Origin: Bacteroidales bacterium
GTDB taxonomy: Bacteria > Bacteroidota > Bacteroidia > Bacteroidales > P3
Reading direction: 5' to 3'
DNA length: 47,406 bases
Assembly (NCBI GenBank): GCA_016280915.1
Contig: JAEEHQ010000146.1
Span: 1-47,406 of the forward strand
Positions within the stretch are counted from its first letter, which is position 1. Every line of letters starts with the position of its first letter. The notes below the pieces were generated by a model, which saw only the letters and a list, made by a program, of their open reading frames with translations, was not told where the DNA came from and ran no database searches. Position numbers and translations under genes: made by a program. This document shows, piece by piece, positions 29,807 to 39,567 of this stretch.

Positions 29807-30565
29807 ATGGATAGAATTACAGCCATCATCATCACACAGAACGAAGAGCGCAATATTGGGCGCTGTCTGGTCTCGCTGAGAGGGGTGGCCGACGAGGTAG
29901 TGGTGGTGGACAGTGGCTCCACCGACGCAACCGAGCGTATTTGCCGTGAGCAGGGAGTTGTCTTCCAGCACCATGATTGGGCGGGCTATTCCGGACAGAA
30001 AAACTACGCCGAAAGTTTGGCGACAGGGAGCTGGATTCTCTCCATCGATGCCGATGAGGCCCTGTCGGAAGAATTGCGGGAATCGCTAATGCAGCTCAAA
30101 ACCAGTAGTCCTGCAGAGGAGTTTGTGTACAGTTTCTGCCGCCTTACCAACTGCTGCGGTCAATGGATAAGGCATGGCGGCTGGTATCCCGATGAGAAGA
30201 TAAGGCTTTGGCACAAAGGTATTTGCCGTTGGGATGGGATGGTTCACGAAGAATTGACGTTTGCACGACCCGTGAGGAGGCAGCGGCTGGCCGGCGACTT
30301 GCTGCATTACAGCTACTACAGCATAAATGAGTTGGCGGCAAGGCAGGTGAAGTATGCCGACCTGGCAGCCCAGAAAGCGTACGAACAGGGCAAACGTTGT
30401 CCCAAAGGAGCATTGGTGGTGAAACCGCTGTGGACTTTCCTGCGAAACTACATTTTTAAGGGTGGTTTCTTGGATGGGAGTGCCGGTTTTGAAGTATGTC
30501 GGATGACGGCGTTTTACACGATGGTGAAATATGCACGGCTGAGAGAGCTGTGGAAACAAGATTGA
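29807..30565 (+). CDS. GT2-family glycosyltransferase (WaaE/KdtX-like)
   Basis: 252 residues of GT-A fold. ITAIIITQNEERNIGRCL at the start, VVVDSGSTDAT (nucleotide binding, about 33-43), WILSIDADEAL with the DxD-like motif (about 75-85), then CCGQWIRHGGWYPDEKIRLW, typical of LPS core beta-glycosyltransferases of the WaaE/KdtX group. A short hydrophobic C-terminal stretch suggests inner-membrane association. It probably adds a sugar to the lipid A-core. The following RNA methyltransferase gene starts 30 bases later. Confidence 0.9.
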   Translation: MDRITAIIITQNEERNIGRCLVSLRGVADEVVVVDSGSTDATERICREQGVVFQHHDWAGYSGQKNYAESLATGSWILSIDADEALSEELRESLMQLKTSSPAEEFVYSFCRLTNCCGQWIRHGGWYPDEKIRLWHKGICRWDGMVHEELTFARPVRRQRLAGDLLHYSYYSINELAARQVKYADLAAQKAYEQGKRCPKGALVVKPLWTFLRNYIFKGGFLDGSAGFEVCRMTAFYTMVKYARLRELWKQD

Positions 30566-30595
30566 AGTTGACTACTTTTTAATAACTTATTGATT

Positions 30596-31318
30596 ATGCC
30601 TGAGATAAAAGATAGTAACAGGGATTTATTTGCCAAATATACTTTAGATGAGAAACAGCGGCTGTATGATGCGGCTGCAGAGTTGTTTAGTGAGAATAAA
30701 AAACAATTGTTCGACCGACTGGTGCAGAACCGTACACGCCATATATGCGTTGTGTTGGAGGACATCTTCCAGTCGCACAATGCAAGTGCAGTACTCCGCA
30801 GTTGTGACTGTTTCGGCGTGCAGGATGTGCATGTGATCGAGGACCGCAATAAGTATATGCCGAATAGCGATGTGTCGATGGGGTCGGACAAATGGGTGGA
30901 TTACTACAAGCACCCCAATATCCTGCAAACTTATGACGAATTGCACAAGAAGGGCTATCGAATTATTGCCACGCTGCCACATGAAAATGACACCATGATA
31001 ACAGACTTGGACATTACACACCCAACGGCCTTGGTCTTTGGCACCGAGCTGACAGGTCTGACTCAGGATGCCATTGACCATGCAGACGGATATGTGAAGG
31101 TGCCCATGTATGGTTTCACCGAGAGTTTCAATATATCGGTGTGCGCAGCTCTTTCTCTTTTCTATTTGACCGAGAAGATGCGTTCCAACAAGGACATCTC
31201 CTGGCAATTAAGTCAAGATGAGCAAGCAACGCTGAAGCTCTATTGGAGTATGCAGGTAATACATGATGGTCGGCATGTGATGGAGCAGGTGGAGAAAAGG
31301 CTTTTTGGCAAGCTTTGA
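30596..31318 (+). CDS. TrmH/SpoU-type RNA 2'-O-methyltransferase
   Basis: 240 residues from ATG 30596; the frame could begin two codons earlier at TTG, which is less likely. The trefoil-knot SPOUT motifs are present: NASAVLRSCDCFGVQDVHVI (motif 1, catalytic Arg), ALVFGTELTGL (motif 2) and VPMYGFTESFNISVCAAL (motif 3, SAM site). It resembles TrmH, which methylates G18 in the tRNA D-loop; the exact target is not proven from sequence. It follows the GT2 gene in the same direction. Confidence 0.88.
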   Translation: MPEIKDSNRDLFAKYTLDEKQRLYDAAAELFSENKKQLFDRLVQNRTRHICVVLEDIFQSHNASAVLRSCDCFGVQDVHVIEDRNKYMPNSDVSMGSDKWVDYYKHPNILQTYDELHKKGYRIIATLPHENDTMITDLDITHPTALVFGTELTGLTQDAIDHADGYVKVPMYGFTESFNISVCAALSLFYLTEKMRSNKDISWQLSQDEQATLKLYWSMQVIHDGRHVMEQVEKRLFGKL

Positions 31319-31347
31319 TGCTGTTTGAGCCACGTGGATAATAATTA

Positions 31348-31379
31348 TTTGGCTGTATAAATTTTTTTTAGTACCTTTG
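31348..31379 (+). promoter_or_regulatory. Promoter (TTTG, 20-base spacer, TACCTTTG)
   Basis: TTTG (31348-31351) and TACCTTTG (31372-31379) fit the consensus and lie 43 bases before the PepSY-like gene. Confidence 0.75.
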
Positions 31380-31422
31380 TAAGTTCAATTGGAAATAGTA
31401 ACAATTTAATAAAATACACAAT

Positions 31423-31908
31423 ATGAAAAAGATACTTGTTCTTGCTGCACTCGTTGTGATGAGTCAGGCAGTAGTATTTGCACAGAAAGAAAAAACTGTA
31501 AAAGAGGCTGATGTGCCCGTCCGTTATGTAAAAGACTTCCAAAACCAAGCAAGCGATGCCCAAAACGTGGTATGGACCATGGCTCTGGACAGCTCGGCTT
31601 ATATGGCCACTTTCACCAGTGTCGATGGCGACAAGCAGGCTATTCGTTTTACTACCAAGACTTCTGAAACCCGCTACTATATTGAGGACAAGTACATTCC
31701 CCATGCCATCAAAGACACCGTTGCTCACCAATTCCCCAAACACAAAATCAGCGAGGTGTATATCCGCAATCTCAAAGGCAAAATGACTTACCAATGCCGC
31801 ATTTATCAGAAGAAAGGCTTCCTGTTTTGGAAGAGAGAGACTAACGTGAAGATTATCTCCTTTGAGACCAATAGCAAGATTATTGAGGTAGTGGAAGAAT
31901 CGAAATAA
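31423..31908 (+). CDS. Exported PepSY-like (DUF2874-type) protein
   Basis: 161 residues with a signal peptide ending VFAQ (residue 21). The repeat-like strands VPVRYVKDFQNQASDAQNVV and IKDTVAHQFPKHKISEVYI resemble the two PepSY-like/BLIP-like repeats of small exported Bacteroidetes proteins. The function is not established. It has its own promoter and terminator. Confidence 0.7.
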   Translation: MKKILVLAALVVMSQAVVFAQKEKTVKEADVPVRYVKDFQNQASDAQNVVWTMALDSSAYMATFTSVDGDKQAIRFTTKTSETRYYIEDKYIPHAIKDTVAHQFPKHKISEVYIRNLKGKMTYQCRIYQKKGFLFWKRETNVKIISFETNSKIIEVVEESK

Positions 31909-31930
31909 TTTGGAATGACCGATTGGTTAA

Positions 31931-31966
31931 AAAAGGCCCTTCAGAGAATTGAAGGACCTTTTTTAT
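31931..31966. terminator. Bidirectional terminator between convergent genes
   Basis: AAGGCCCTTCA pairs with TGAAGGACCTT (one mismatch) with A and T runs on either side. It serves the PepSY-like gene (plus) and probably tyrS (minus). A perfect 16-bp palindrome, ATCTCTTTAAAGAGAT, follows at 31968-31983. Confidence 0.85.
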
Positions 31967-32031
31967 TATCTCTTTAAAGAGATGGTTGCCACCTGATGCT
32001 TGAAGAATTTTGAGGTGGAAACCATTTGCAA

Positions 32032-33309
32032 CTACTCTACATTGAGAAGGTAGTAGTTCTTTTTGCCTTTCTGAATAAGGATACTGCCGCAGGTGAGGAG
32101 GTCGTTGGCTGAGAGGCAGCAATCTTCGCCCACTTTGGCTTTGTTGACGGAGATGGAGTTCTGCTTGAGCTCGCGACGAATTTCACCCTTAGAGGCGAAC
32201 ATGCCCACCTCTGCAGCGAGGTCGATAAGTGAGACACCCTCGTCGAGACGGCTGCGGGAGACGGTGAACTGAGGAACACCTTCGAAAACAGAGAGCATCG
32301 TGTCGCGGTCGAGGGCGTTGAGTTGCTTGGTGGTACCCTTGCCGAAGAGGAGTTCGGAGGCATTAACAGAGGCATTGTAGTCCTGCTCGCTGTGAACACG
32401 GCATGTGATGTCTTTGGCCAAAGCATGCTGGAGGATGCGACGTTCGGGAGCTTCGGCATGCTGGCGTTCGAGGTCGGCTATTTCCTCTTTGGAGAACATG
32501 GTGAAGATGCGGATGTAACGGGCTGTGTCAACATCGGAGCAGTTGAGCCAGAACTGATAGAACTTATAGGGGCTGGTTTTGGTAGGGTCGAGCCACACAT
32601 TGCCGCCTTCGGTTTTGCCGAACTTGGTGCCATCGGCCTTGGTGATGAGGGGGCAGGTGAGTGCGTAGGCCTCGCCTCCCTCCATGCGACGAATGAGCTC
32701 GGTGCCGGTGGTGATGTTGCCCCATTGGTCGGATCCACCCATCTGTAGGCGACAGCCTTTGGTGCGATAGAGGGTAAGGTAGTCGTAGGCCTGGAGGAGC
32801 TGGTAGCTGAACTCGGTGAAGGAAAGACCGGTTTCTAAACGTTTTTTCACAGAGTCTTTGGTCATCATATAGTTAACGGTGATATGTTTGCCTACATCAC
32901 GGATGAAATCGAGGAAGAGGTAATCCTTCATCCAATCGTAGTTATTGACAATCTCAGCACCATTGACGGGATTGTCGAAATCGAGGAATTTAGAAAGCTG
33001 TTTACGGATGCATTGGACATTGTGGTTGACTTCCTCGGGGGTGAGAAGCTTACGTTCTTGAGCCTTGAAAGAAGGGTCGCCAATCATACCCGTGGCACCC
33101 CCTACAAGGGCGAGCGGTTTGTGCCCAGCTACCTGGAGGTGCTTGAGCAGCATGATGCTGACAAGGTGGCCGATGTGGAGGGAATCGGCTGTGGGGTCGA
33201 TGCCAACATAAGCGGTGGTTACCTCTTTGGAGAGCTGTTCCTCGGTGCCTGGCATGATGTCGTGAATCATGCCGCGCCATTTGAGTTCTTGGACAAGATT
33301 TTTGTTCAT
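32032..33309 (-). CDS. tyrS: Tyrosyl-tRNA synthetase
   Basis: 425 residues. The class I signature HIGH lies at 45-48 in [12 protein letters not shown]. The Tyr/tRNA pocket motif includes [12 protein letters not shown] and [11 protein letters not shown]. The KMSKS loop reads KFGKT in [10 protein letters not shown], as in bacterial TyrRS. The C-terminal S4-like RNA-binding domain is at about 350-425. It charges tRNA-Tyr. A terminator separates it from the T9SS cargo gene upstream, so it needs its own promoter; only a weak -7-like TATCTATT is seen. Confidence 0.97.
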   Translation of the reverse strand: MNKNLVQELKWRGMIHDIMPGTEEQLSKEVTTAYVGIDPTADSLHIGHLVSIMLLKHLQVAGHKPLALVGGATGMIGDPSFKAQERKLLTPEEVNHNVQCIRKQLSKFLDFDNPVNGAEIVNNYDWMKDYLFLDFIRDVGKHITVNYMMTKDSVKKRLETGLSFTEFSYQLLQAYDYLTLYRTKGCRLQMGGSDQWGNITTGTELIRRMEGGEAYALTCPLITKADGTKFGKTEGGNVWLDPTKTSPYKFYQFWLNCSDVDTARYIRIFTMFSKEEIADLERQHAEAPERRILQHALAKDITCRVHSEQDYNASVNASELLFGKGTTKQLNALDRDTMLSVFEGVPQFTVSRSRLDEGVSLIDLAAEVGMFASKGEIRRELKQNSISVNKAKVGEDCCLSANDLLTCGSILIQKGKKNYYLLNVE

Positions 33310-33361
33310 CGAATGAGAATGAAATATGTGTTATAAATATGGAATAGATACTATATATAAA

Positions 33362-33397
33362 AAAGAGGTACTGTGTTTGTTGGACCAGTACCTCTTT
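33362..33397 (-). terminator. Terminator of the T9SS cargo gene
   Basis: AAAGAGGTACTG (33362-33373) pairs perfectly with CAGTACCTCTTT (33386-33397). On the minus strand it is followed by a T run. It lies 16 bases after the stop at 33414. Confidence 0.9.
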
Positions 33398-33413
33398 CGT
33401 TATCTAATTAGAA

Positions 33414-36400
33414 TTATCTTACGACCAACTTAGAGGTAGCGGTCTGGCCACCCACGATAACGTTGACCAGATACATGCCGTGTTGGAGATTCTGGCAACT
33501 GATGGCGTGGGTGTGGATGCCCTCGCTAAGTCTGCCAAGATTCTCGGTATAGACAACCTTTCCCGTGAGGTCGTAGACCTTCACAACAGCCTGACCGGCC
33601 TGAGCGATAGTAAGCTCAAGAGTAGCTTGGTCGACGGCGGGGTTGGGGTAGAGGCGGACCTGGTTGGCACCAGTGTTGGCAACGGTGGGAATGCCGTTGA
33701 AGATATTGGAGTCGAGAATTTCATTGACGTGGTCAACCACATAGGTGGAATCCATGAAGATACCACGGCCATAAGTGCCGAAGTACATGGCATAGGCCCA
33801 CTTGGTCTTGGGGAAGTAGTACTGAACTTCGGAGACACCGTCGTGACCAACATAAGAAATCATAGGATAGTTGCAGGTGACCTGATACATAGAGGTGACA
33901 GGAACGCCGTTGAAGGCACCATAGGCCTGCCAAGAAGGATTGTTGACGCTGGCAGCTTTGAAGACACCATCCTCAGTACCAACATAGACCTCGCCAGTGG
34001 TGTACTCAATCATGGCACTGTAGGCGGGGGTGGGAGTGGGCAGAGGAATGTTGCTGATGGTGTAGTTGTTGCTGGAAGCATTGTTGATGTATACAACATT
34101 GGGTGCGTTGTTGCCATAACCATCGAAAGTGACGATGATAGCATCGCGGCCCTGACGAGGATCGACGTTGATGGAGGAAATACGACGGTTGAAGTAGATG
34201 CTGGTGTCGGAAGCCATCATCGTATCGGTGGTGGTGATGCGGGTGCTGATCTTATAGTTGAGCTGGTCGCGGATTTCGTGAACAGAGGCACTATAGTCGG
34301 CGGAGTTGATGCCATGAACGCGAGCGATGAAGGATTTCTTGGCTTTGCTGTCCTCAACAACAACAAAGGCGCAGTCGCCATCCTGAGACATGGCAGTATA
34401 GCGGACTACCATGTTGGGATAGGAGGCACCGTTGACGCAGTAGATATGGCTCCAGAAACGGGTGTCGTTGTCGTCATTAAAGATTTTACGGAAGTCGGTG
34501 GGGAACCAGCAGTAAGAAACGTTGGAATTGCTGGGCATGTCGTTCTCAACGGTAACGGCCAGCATGCGGCTCAGGTAAGGCTGATGGATTGTCTGGCGCA
34601 TTTCGTTGCCAACGGTGAAGTTATGGTCGAAGACATGGTAGAAAGGATAGCTGGCGTGGGCAGGATCGAGCACCACCATGGAGTCGCCACGATGAATCTG
34701 GAAACGCGAGCCCATAAAGTTGTTATCGCTATTGGTAATATAGTGACGTTCGCCGTCGCGGATGACGTAACTGAGTGTGTCGATGGTGAAGGTAATGCTG
34801 TCGTTGGTGTAGGTGTTGTTGTCAGTCTCCCAGAGATGAATCTGGCCAATGGCGGGGCCACCAGCAATCAGGTTGGACATGAAGTCAACATCGGATGTCC
34901 AGGTCTGGGTGTTGGTGAAATCGTTGTAGTCGGCATAAGCACGGCCAATGGATCCGTTGGCAGAGGAGACAAAAATGGTACGACGGGAATAGGGTGCGTA
35001 CTGAGTGAAACGGGAAGCTGCCACCTGACCACCGTTGCCCTTCCAAATAATGTTGGCTAAGTGGTTGAGGTTGGAACCGGAAGCATCATACCAAGAAGAG
35101 TCATTGATACCACCGTTGTGTTCGGTACGAGCCTCGATGTAGGGGCAAGCGTTGGCGTTAGCACCGCTGATGATGGAACCGTCGGGGCAAACGGCGAGGC
35201 CGTTGATTTGTACGGTATTCATGCCGCGGTTGAGGTTGGAGAAGAGCGTCATGGGCTCGTTGTACCCATTGGAGAAATAGATACCGCCGTCGGTGACGAT
35301 ATAGTAACCTTCATACATGACGCTACGCTCGGCGTCCCAACGCACGTCAGGAACTATCTGATGAATGCCGGAGTGGACGAAAGTAGCGTTTGAGTAGACG
35401 GTAGCCATGTAGTCGCCGAAGTTTAAAGACTCATTGGAGGAAGAAACAGTCCATTGGAAAGGAGAGTTCTCCACATAACCTTTACCAACCCAGATGGCAG
35501 AACCACCGAGGAAGACCTTGGTGGGGTCGATGGGGCTGACGGTGAGGGCACCACAGGTAGCGTTGGTAGCAGCGGAGGTGAAGGGAGTGACGGTAGAGGT
35601 GGAAAGAAGGAGCCAGTTATTGGTGTTGCGGGTCAGGTAGAGGCCGGTCATTAAGCCGTTGGCGTTGGAAACCATGGCATAGAGGTAGGACTCGTCGGAG
35701 GGGGCAAGAGCCAAAGTGATATAAGAGGCATTAGCACCAAAGGCAGAGCAGCTACCAGTGATGTCCACGGGGGTGGAAGAATTAATCACATCGCTAATCT
35801 TGTAAAGGTGACCACCCTCGGCGAAGAAAGCTCTGTTGAACTGCTTTGAGAGAACAATATTGGAGACATTGCCGGAGAAGACCTTGGTGGGGGCATTGTT
35901 GAGGTCGCTCACCTGAGTGATATTCCAGCGGAAAAGACCTTTGGGAGTGGCCACATAGACATAGGTGATGCCTTGGAGGGTCATCACTTTAATATCGTTG
36001 ACATTGGCAAAATCGGCCTCCAGATCGTTGCCGGGGTTGGTGTTGTTGAGACGGGTGAAGGTGGCATCGTCGGTATTGAAAAGGAAAATACCGCGACCGC
36101 GAGCTGCAAGTTTGTTAACCTTGTTGCCTTTGCCATAGTAGCTTTCGCCAGTACCGACGAGCAAGGTGTTTTCATTCAGCTTAGTCATGCAGCTGATGGG
36201 GAGGGTAATCTCCTCATCATTAAGGTAGCAAGGGAGGTAGTTCCAGATGTCCTCTTCGGCGTCGGAACGGGTGTAGAGGCCGCCAGTAGCAGCGCCAGCG
36301 TAAAGAGTGACAGAGGCGTCGGCACCACCTCCGAAAACGACGAGGGAAGTGACACGGCCACCAATGTTGTCCGGGCCGATTTCAACAAGATTGTTGTTTT

Positions 36401-36488
36401 GGTAATTGGCATTTTGGGCGGTAGCTGTGCCAACAAAGCACATTGCGAGGCCCGCAAATAAGCCGAGAAGTACTTTTCTACTTTTCAT
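33414..36488 (-). CDS. Large T9SS-secreted protein with beta-propeller-like N-terminus
   Basis: 1024 residues with a signal peptide (MKSRKVLLGLFAGLAMCFVG...AQN). The mature N-terminus (LVEIGPDNIGGRVTSLVVFG, VTLYAGAATGGLYTRSD) resembles sortilin/BNR-type beta-propeller repeats. Repeating LYAGAA/VYVATPKGLF/VYVGTEDGVFKA-like strands run through the protein. The last 75 residues are a type A T9SS sorting domain: RLYPNPAVDQATLEL, VKVYDLTGKVVY, GIHTHAIS and GMYLVNVIV. The protein should be exported by the Sec and type IX systems and anchored at the surface. Its ligand or activity is unknown. It is monocistronic. Confidence 0.88.
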   Translation of the reverse strand: MKSRKVLLGLFAGLAMCFVGTATAQNANYQNNNLVEIGPDNIGGRVTSLVVFGGGADASVTLYAGAATGGLYTRSDAEEDIWNYLPCYLNDEEITLPISCMTKLNENTLLVGTGESYYGKGNKVNKLAARGRGIFLFNTDDATFTRLNNTNPGNDLEADFANVNDIKVMTLQGITYVYVATPKGLFRWNITQVSDLNNAPTKVFSGNVSNIVLSKQFNRAFFAEGGHLYKISDVINSSTPVDITGSCSAFGANASYITLALAPSDESYLYAMVSNANGLMTGLYLTRNTNNWLLLSTSTVTPFTSAATNATCGALTVSPIDPTKVFLGGSAIWVGKGYVENSPFQWTVSSSNESLNFGDYMATVYSNATFVHSGIHQIVPDVRWDAERSVMYEGYYIVTDGGIYFSNGYNEPMTLFSNLNRGMNTVQINGLAVCPDGSIISGANANACPYIEARTEHNGGINDSSWYDASGSNLNHLANIIWKGNGGQVAASRFTQYAPYSRRTIFVSSANGSIGRAYADYNDFTNTQTWTSDVDFMSNLIAGGPAIGQIHLWETDNNTYTNDSITFTIDTLSYVIRDGERHYITNSDNNFMGSRFQIHRGDSMVVLDPAHASYPFYHVFDHNFTVGNEMRQTIHQPYLSRMLAVTVENDMPSNSNVSYCWFPTDFRKIFNDDNDTRFWSHIYCVNGASYPNMVVRYTAMSQDGDCAFVVVEDSKAKKSFIARVHGINSADYSASVHEIRDQLNYKISTRITTTDTMMASDTSIYFNRRISSINVDPRQGRDAIIVTFDGYGNNAPNVVYINNASSNNYTISNIPLPTPTPAYSAMIEYTTGEVYVGTEDGVFKAASVNNPSWQAYGAFNGVPVTSMYQVTCNYPMISYVGHDGVSEVQYYFPKTKWAYAMYFGTYGRGIFMDSTYVVDHVNEILDSNIFNGIPTVANTGANQVRLYPNPAVDQATLELTIAQAGQAVVKVYDLTGKVVYTENLGRLSEGIHTHAISCQNLQHGMYLVNVIVGGQTATSKLVVR

Positions 36489-36541
36489 AAGATATTAATA
36501 TTTAATTAGATATTTAATTTCCATTTACATATTTTAATTAG

Positions 36542-36549
36542 CAAAGATA
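36542..36549 (-). promoter_or_regulatory. -7 box (TATCTTTG) of the T9SS cargo gene
   Basis: Exact TAnnTTTG match on the minus strand, 53 bases before ATG 36488. The rest of the 205-base gap to moxR is AT-rich, and no consensus plus-strand promoter is evident. Confidence 0.7.
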
Positions 36550-36693
36550 CATTTTTTTTTTATAATTGCGGCTTTTGCTCATAAAAAAAGAAAAAAAATT
36601 ATAATTTGGCAATAAAGAAAAAATGATTGCGTTATACAACCAAAAAATAGCCCACGCTATTGATAAGAAAACTAAAACAATATTTTTTATTAT

Positions 36694-37692
36694 ATGGAAG
36701 ATCAGCATTTCAACATTCAAGAACTGAATGCACGCATTGAGAGAGAAAGCGCCTTTGTGGACGCACTCACCATGGAACTACGCAAAAACATTGTAGGACA
36801 AAAGCACATGATTGAGAGTCTGATGATTGGTCTGTTGAGCAACGGCCACATCTTGCTCGAAGGTGTCCCCGGTTTGGCCAAGACCCTCACCATCACTTCG
36901 CTGGCCAATGCTATCGATGCCAAATTCAGCCGAATCCAATTCACTCCCGACCTACTTCCCGCCGACCTTCTGGGTACCATGATCTATAGCCAGAAAAGCG
37001 AAACATTTAACGTGAAGAAAGGCCCCATCTTCTCCAATTTCATCCTTGCTGACGAAATCAACCGTGCCCCTGCTAAGGTGCAGAGTGCCCTTCTTGAGGC
37101 CATGCAGGAGCGCCAGGTGACCATTGGCGAAACCACCTACAAACTGGAGGAACCCTTCTTGGTCATGGCCACCCAAAACCCCATCGAGCAGGAGGGTACC
37201 TACCCACTGCCAGAGGCACAGGTGGACCGTTTTATGCTGAAAGTGGTCATCAGCTATCCGCAGAAAGAAGAAGAACGCCAAATACTACACCAGTCGATGA
37301 TGGGAGGCTTTACCAAACAGCAGCCCATCCTCAAACCTGCCGACATACTGAAGGCACGTGAGGTGGTGCGCGAAGTCTATATGGACGAGAAAATCGAGAA
37401 CTACATCACCGACATCATCTTTGCCACCCGCTTCCCTGAACAATATCAGCTGAATAAGCTCAAGGGACTGATTAGCTATGGTGCTTCTCCTCGTGGTAGC
37501 ATCAATCTTGCTTTGGCCTCTAAGGCATACGCCTTCATGCGTCGCCGCGGCTATGTTATTCCCGAGGATGTCCGCGCCATAGCCATGGATGTGCTCCGCC
37601 ACCGTATAGGCCTTACTTATGAAGCTGAGGCTGAGAACATCACCAGCGAAGAGGTGGTCAATGAGATTCTCAACCGGGTGGACGTTCCCTAA
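36694..37692 (+). CDS. moxR: MoxR-type AAA+ ATPase, first gene of the Bat operon
   Basis: 332 residues. Walker A LLEGVPGLAKT (about 51-61; the GxxGxxKT form of MoxR), Walker B ILADEINRAPAKVQSALLEAM (about 110-130), sensor 1 ATQNPIEQEGTYPLPEAQ and the C-terminal lid domain. MoxR ATPases act as chaperones for partner von Willebrand factor A proteins. Here it leads an operon with a DUF58 protein and two VWA proteins (BatA, BatB), linked in Bacteroides to aerotolerance and stress survival. Confidence 0.94.
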   Translation: MEDQHFNIQELNARIERESAFVDALTMELRKNIVGQKHMIESLMIGLLSNGHILLEGVPGLAKTLTITSLANAIDAKFSRIQFTPDLLPADLLGTMIYSQKSETFNVKKGPIFSNFILADEINRAPAKVQSALLEAMQERQVTIGETTYKLEEPFLVMATQNPIEQEGTYPLPEAQVDRFMLKVVISYPQKEEERQILHQSMMGGFTKQQPILKPADILKAREVVREVYMDEKIENYITDIIFATRFPEQYQLNKLKGLISYGASPRGSINLALASKAYAFMRRRGYVIPEDVRAIAMDVLRHRIGLTYEAEAENITSEEVVNEILNRVDVP

Positions 37693-37738
37693 AGTGGAGC
37701 TACAACGACCTTATGACGAATCTACTTGACACTAATTT

Positions 37739-38614
37739 ATGGAACAGCAGAACAACGAAATAATAAAGAAAGTCCGCAAGATAGAAATCAAGGCAAAAGG
37801 ACTGTCGCGCCAGCTTTTCTCGGGCGAATACCACAGCGCTTTCAAGGGACGTGGTATGGCCTTTAGCGAAGTGCGTGAATATCAGTATGGCGATGACGTG
37901 CGCAGCATCGATTGGAACGTCACCGCCCGACTGAATCATCCTTATGTGAAGATTTTTGAGGAGGAGCGCGAACTGACGGTGATGTTATTAGTCGATGTCA
38001 GCGGCAGCAATCGTTTCGGCACCCATCATCAGTTTAAAGAAGAGCTGGTGGCAGAAGTGGCTGCGACACTCGCTTTTAGTGCTATACAGAACAACGATAA
38101 AGTGGGTGTGATACTCTTCAGCGACAAGATTGAGAAATTCATCCCTCCCAAGAAAGGCAGCAGCCATATCCTCCGCATCATTCGCGAACTCATCACTTTC
38201 CGCCCAACCAGCAACGGTACCAACCTGGCCGAGGGCCTGCGGTATTTCACCAACGTTATCAAGAAACGTTGCACAGCCTTCTTGCTGAGCGACTTCTACG
38301 ACGAGGGCTACTCCGACGCGCTGAAGATAGCCTCGCACAAGCACGACCTCATCTCCATCCGCATAGCCGATGAGAAAGAAGCCCGCTTGCCCGACCTTGG
38401 ACTCACCAAGTTCTACGACCCCGAGACCTCTGAAACCATCTGGATTGACACCGCCGATGCTTCCCTCCGTCAGGCCTTTGCCAACCAATATGCTGCGCAT
38501 GTGGCCAAAACCGATGAACTGATGAAGAAATACGGCATCGACACTACCGTGCTCTACACAGGCGAAGACTATGTGAAAGAACTTAAGAAACTATTCGACC
38601 GCCGTAGCGCCTGA
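37739..38614 (+). CDS. DUF58 protein with VWA-like metal site
   Basis: 291 residues, cytosolic. DUF58 signature GRGMAFSEVREYQYGDDVRSIDWNVTAR (about 38-65; whole pattern present), then a VWA-like fold with the MIDAS-type DVSGSN (83-88) and LITFRPTSNGTNLAEGL. It is the standard second gene of MoxR-Bat operons. Its stop and the next start overlap by one base (TGATG), so it is translationally coupled. The role is probably an adaptor between MoxR and the membrane VWA proteins. Confidence 0.92.
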   Translation: MEQQNNEIIKKVRKIEIKAKGLSRQLFSGEYHSAFKGRGMAFSEVREYQYGDDVRSIDWNVTARLNHPYVKIFEEERELTVMLLVDVSGSNRFGTHHQFKEELVAEVAATLAFSAIQNNDKVGVILFSDKIEKFIPPKKGSSHILRIIRELITFRPTSNGTNLAEGLRYFTNVIKKRCTAFLLSDFYDEGYSDALKIASHKHDLISIRIADEKEARLPDLGLTKFYDPETSETIWIDTADASLRQAFANQYAAHVAKTDELMKKYGIDTTVLYTGEDYVKELKKLFDRRSA

Positions 38615-39567
38615 TGATACAAAACGCATTGAGAATGAATTTTATGAAACGACATTTAATAGCACTCATCTTTCTCCTTACCGCACTTGCCGCCACGGCG
38701 CAGGACACCATTGCGCCTGCAGAGTTGACACGCTATAAGTTTAAGTTGGACAGTACCTCATTCCTCATTGGCGACCAGGCCGAACTTGTCATCGAGCCTG
38801 CCACTATTTTTCCCACGTTGGAGGACCTCACCAACAACGACATCGTGGCTGTGCGCCAATGGGTAGACTCCACTAACGGCACCCTGCATACAGCTATCAC
38901 CAGCTTCGAGGAAGGTGAACATTGGTACCATATCGGCACCGACTCGCTGCTCATCAACGTGCGGGATGTGGCAGGAGTGGACACAACCACCGCCAACATC
39001 AAAGACATTGCCGACATTCTGCGGCAGCCCTATACCTTTGGTGAGATTGCCAAGGTGGTGGGCATCATCTTGGGCATACTTGCCATCATTGCGGCGGCCA
39101 TTTTCGTCATTCTCCGCCTCAAGAACCACAAGCCGCTCATCACCATTCCGCAAGAGCCTCCGTTACCGCCCGACACACGCGCTCTCAACGCCCTGGAGAA
39201 CCTCCGTCAGCAACAGAAATGGCAGCAAGGCAAGGTGAAGGAGTATCACACCGAGTTGACCGACATTTTGCGCAATTATTTGGAAGAGACCTATCATATC
39301 CAGTCGACCGAGATGACTACCGATCAGACCCTCGATGCCTTCCAGTCTTCCCTGGCTTACAGCGAGGACAATTATGCAAAGCTGCGCCAAATCCTACAGA
39401 CGGCAGACATGGTGAAATTTGCCAAGTCGGAACCGCTTCCTTATCAGCATGACCTTTCCATGACGCAGGCTGTCGACTTTGTCAAATCCACCGCTCCTCA
39501 ACCTGCCCCTAATCCTAGCACCGCTTCCCTCAACACCGACCCTCAAAATACTAATCAACAACAATGA
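38614..39567 (+). CDS. Bat-operon membrane protein (DUF4381-like)
   Basis: 317 residues from ATG 38614. A later ATG at 38644 (MKRHLIALIF) begins directly with the signal peptide and may be the real start. The N-terminal part is extracytoplasmic (DTIAPAELTRYKFKLDSTSF, beta-type). One membrane helix lies at about 147-168 (VVGIILGILAIIAAAIFVIL), followed by a helical cytosolic tail (TRALNALENLRQQQKWQQGKVKEYHTEL...) and a Pro/Asn/Gln-rich end. This layout matches the unnamed protein found between DUF58 and BatA. It overlaps batA by four bases (ATGA). Confidence 0.8.
   Translation: MIQNALRMNFMKRHLIALIFLLTALAATAQDTIAPAELTRYKFKLDSTSFLIGDQAELVIEPATIFPTLEDLTNNDIVAVRQWVDSTNGTLHTAITSFEEGEHWYHIGTDSLLINVRDVAGVDTTTANIKDIADILRQPYTFGEIAKVVGIILGILAIIAAAIFVILRLKNHKPLITIPQEPPLPPDTRALNALENLRQQQKWQQGKVKEYHTELTDILRNYLEETYHIQSTEMTTDQTLDAFQSSLAYSEDNYAKLRQILQTADMVKFAKSEPLPYQHDLSMTQAVDFVKSTAPQPAPNPSTASLNTDPQNTNQQQ

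Noticed and set aside
33480..35060. 526-codon open frame antisense to the T9SS cargo
   Set aside because: Same cause; the low-complexity Val/Gly/Asp-rich translation is typical of a shadow of a biased gene.
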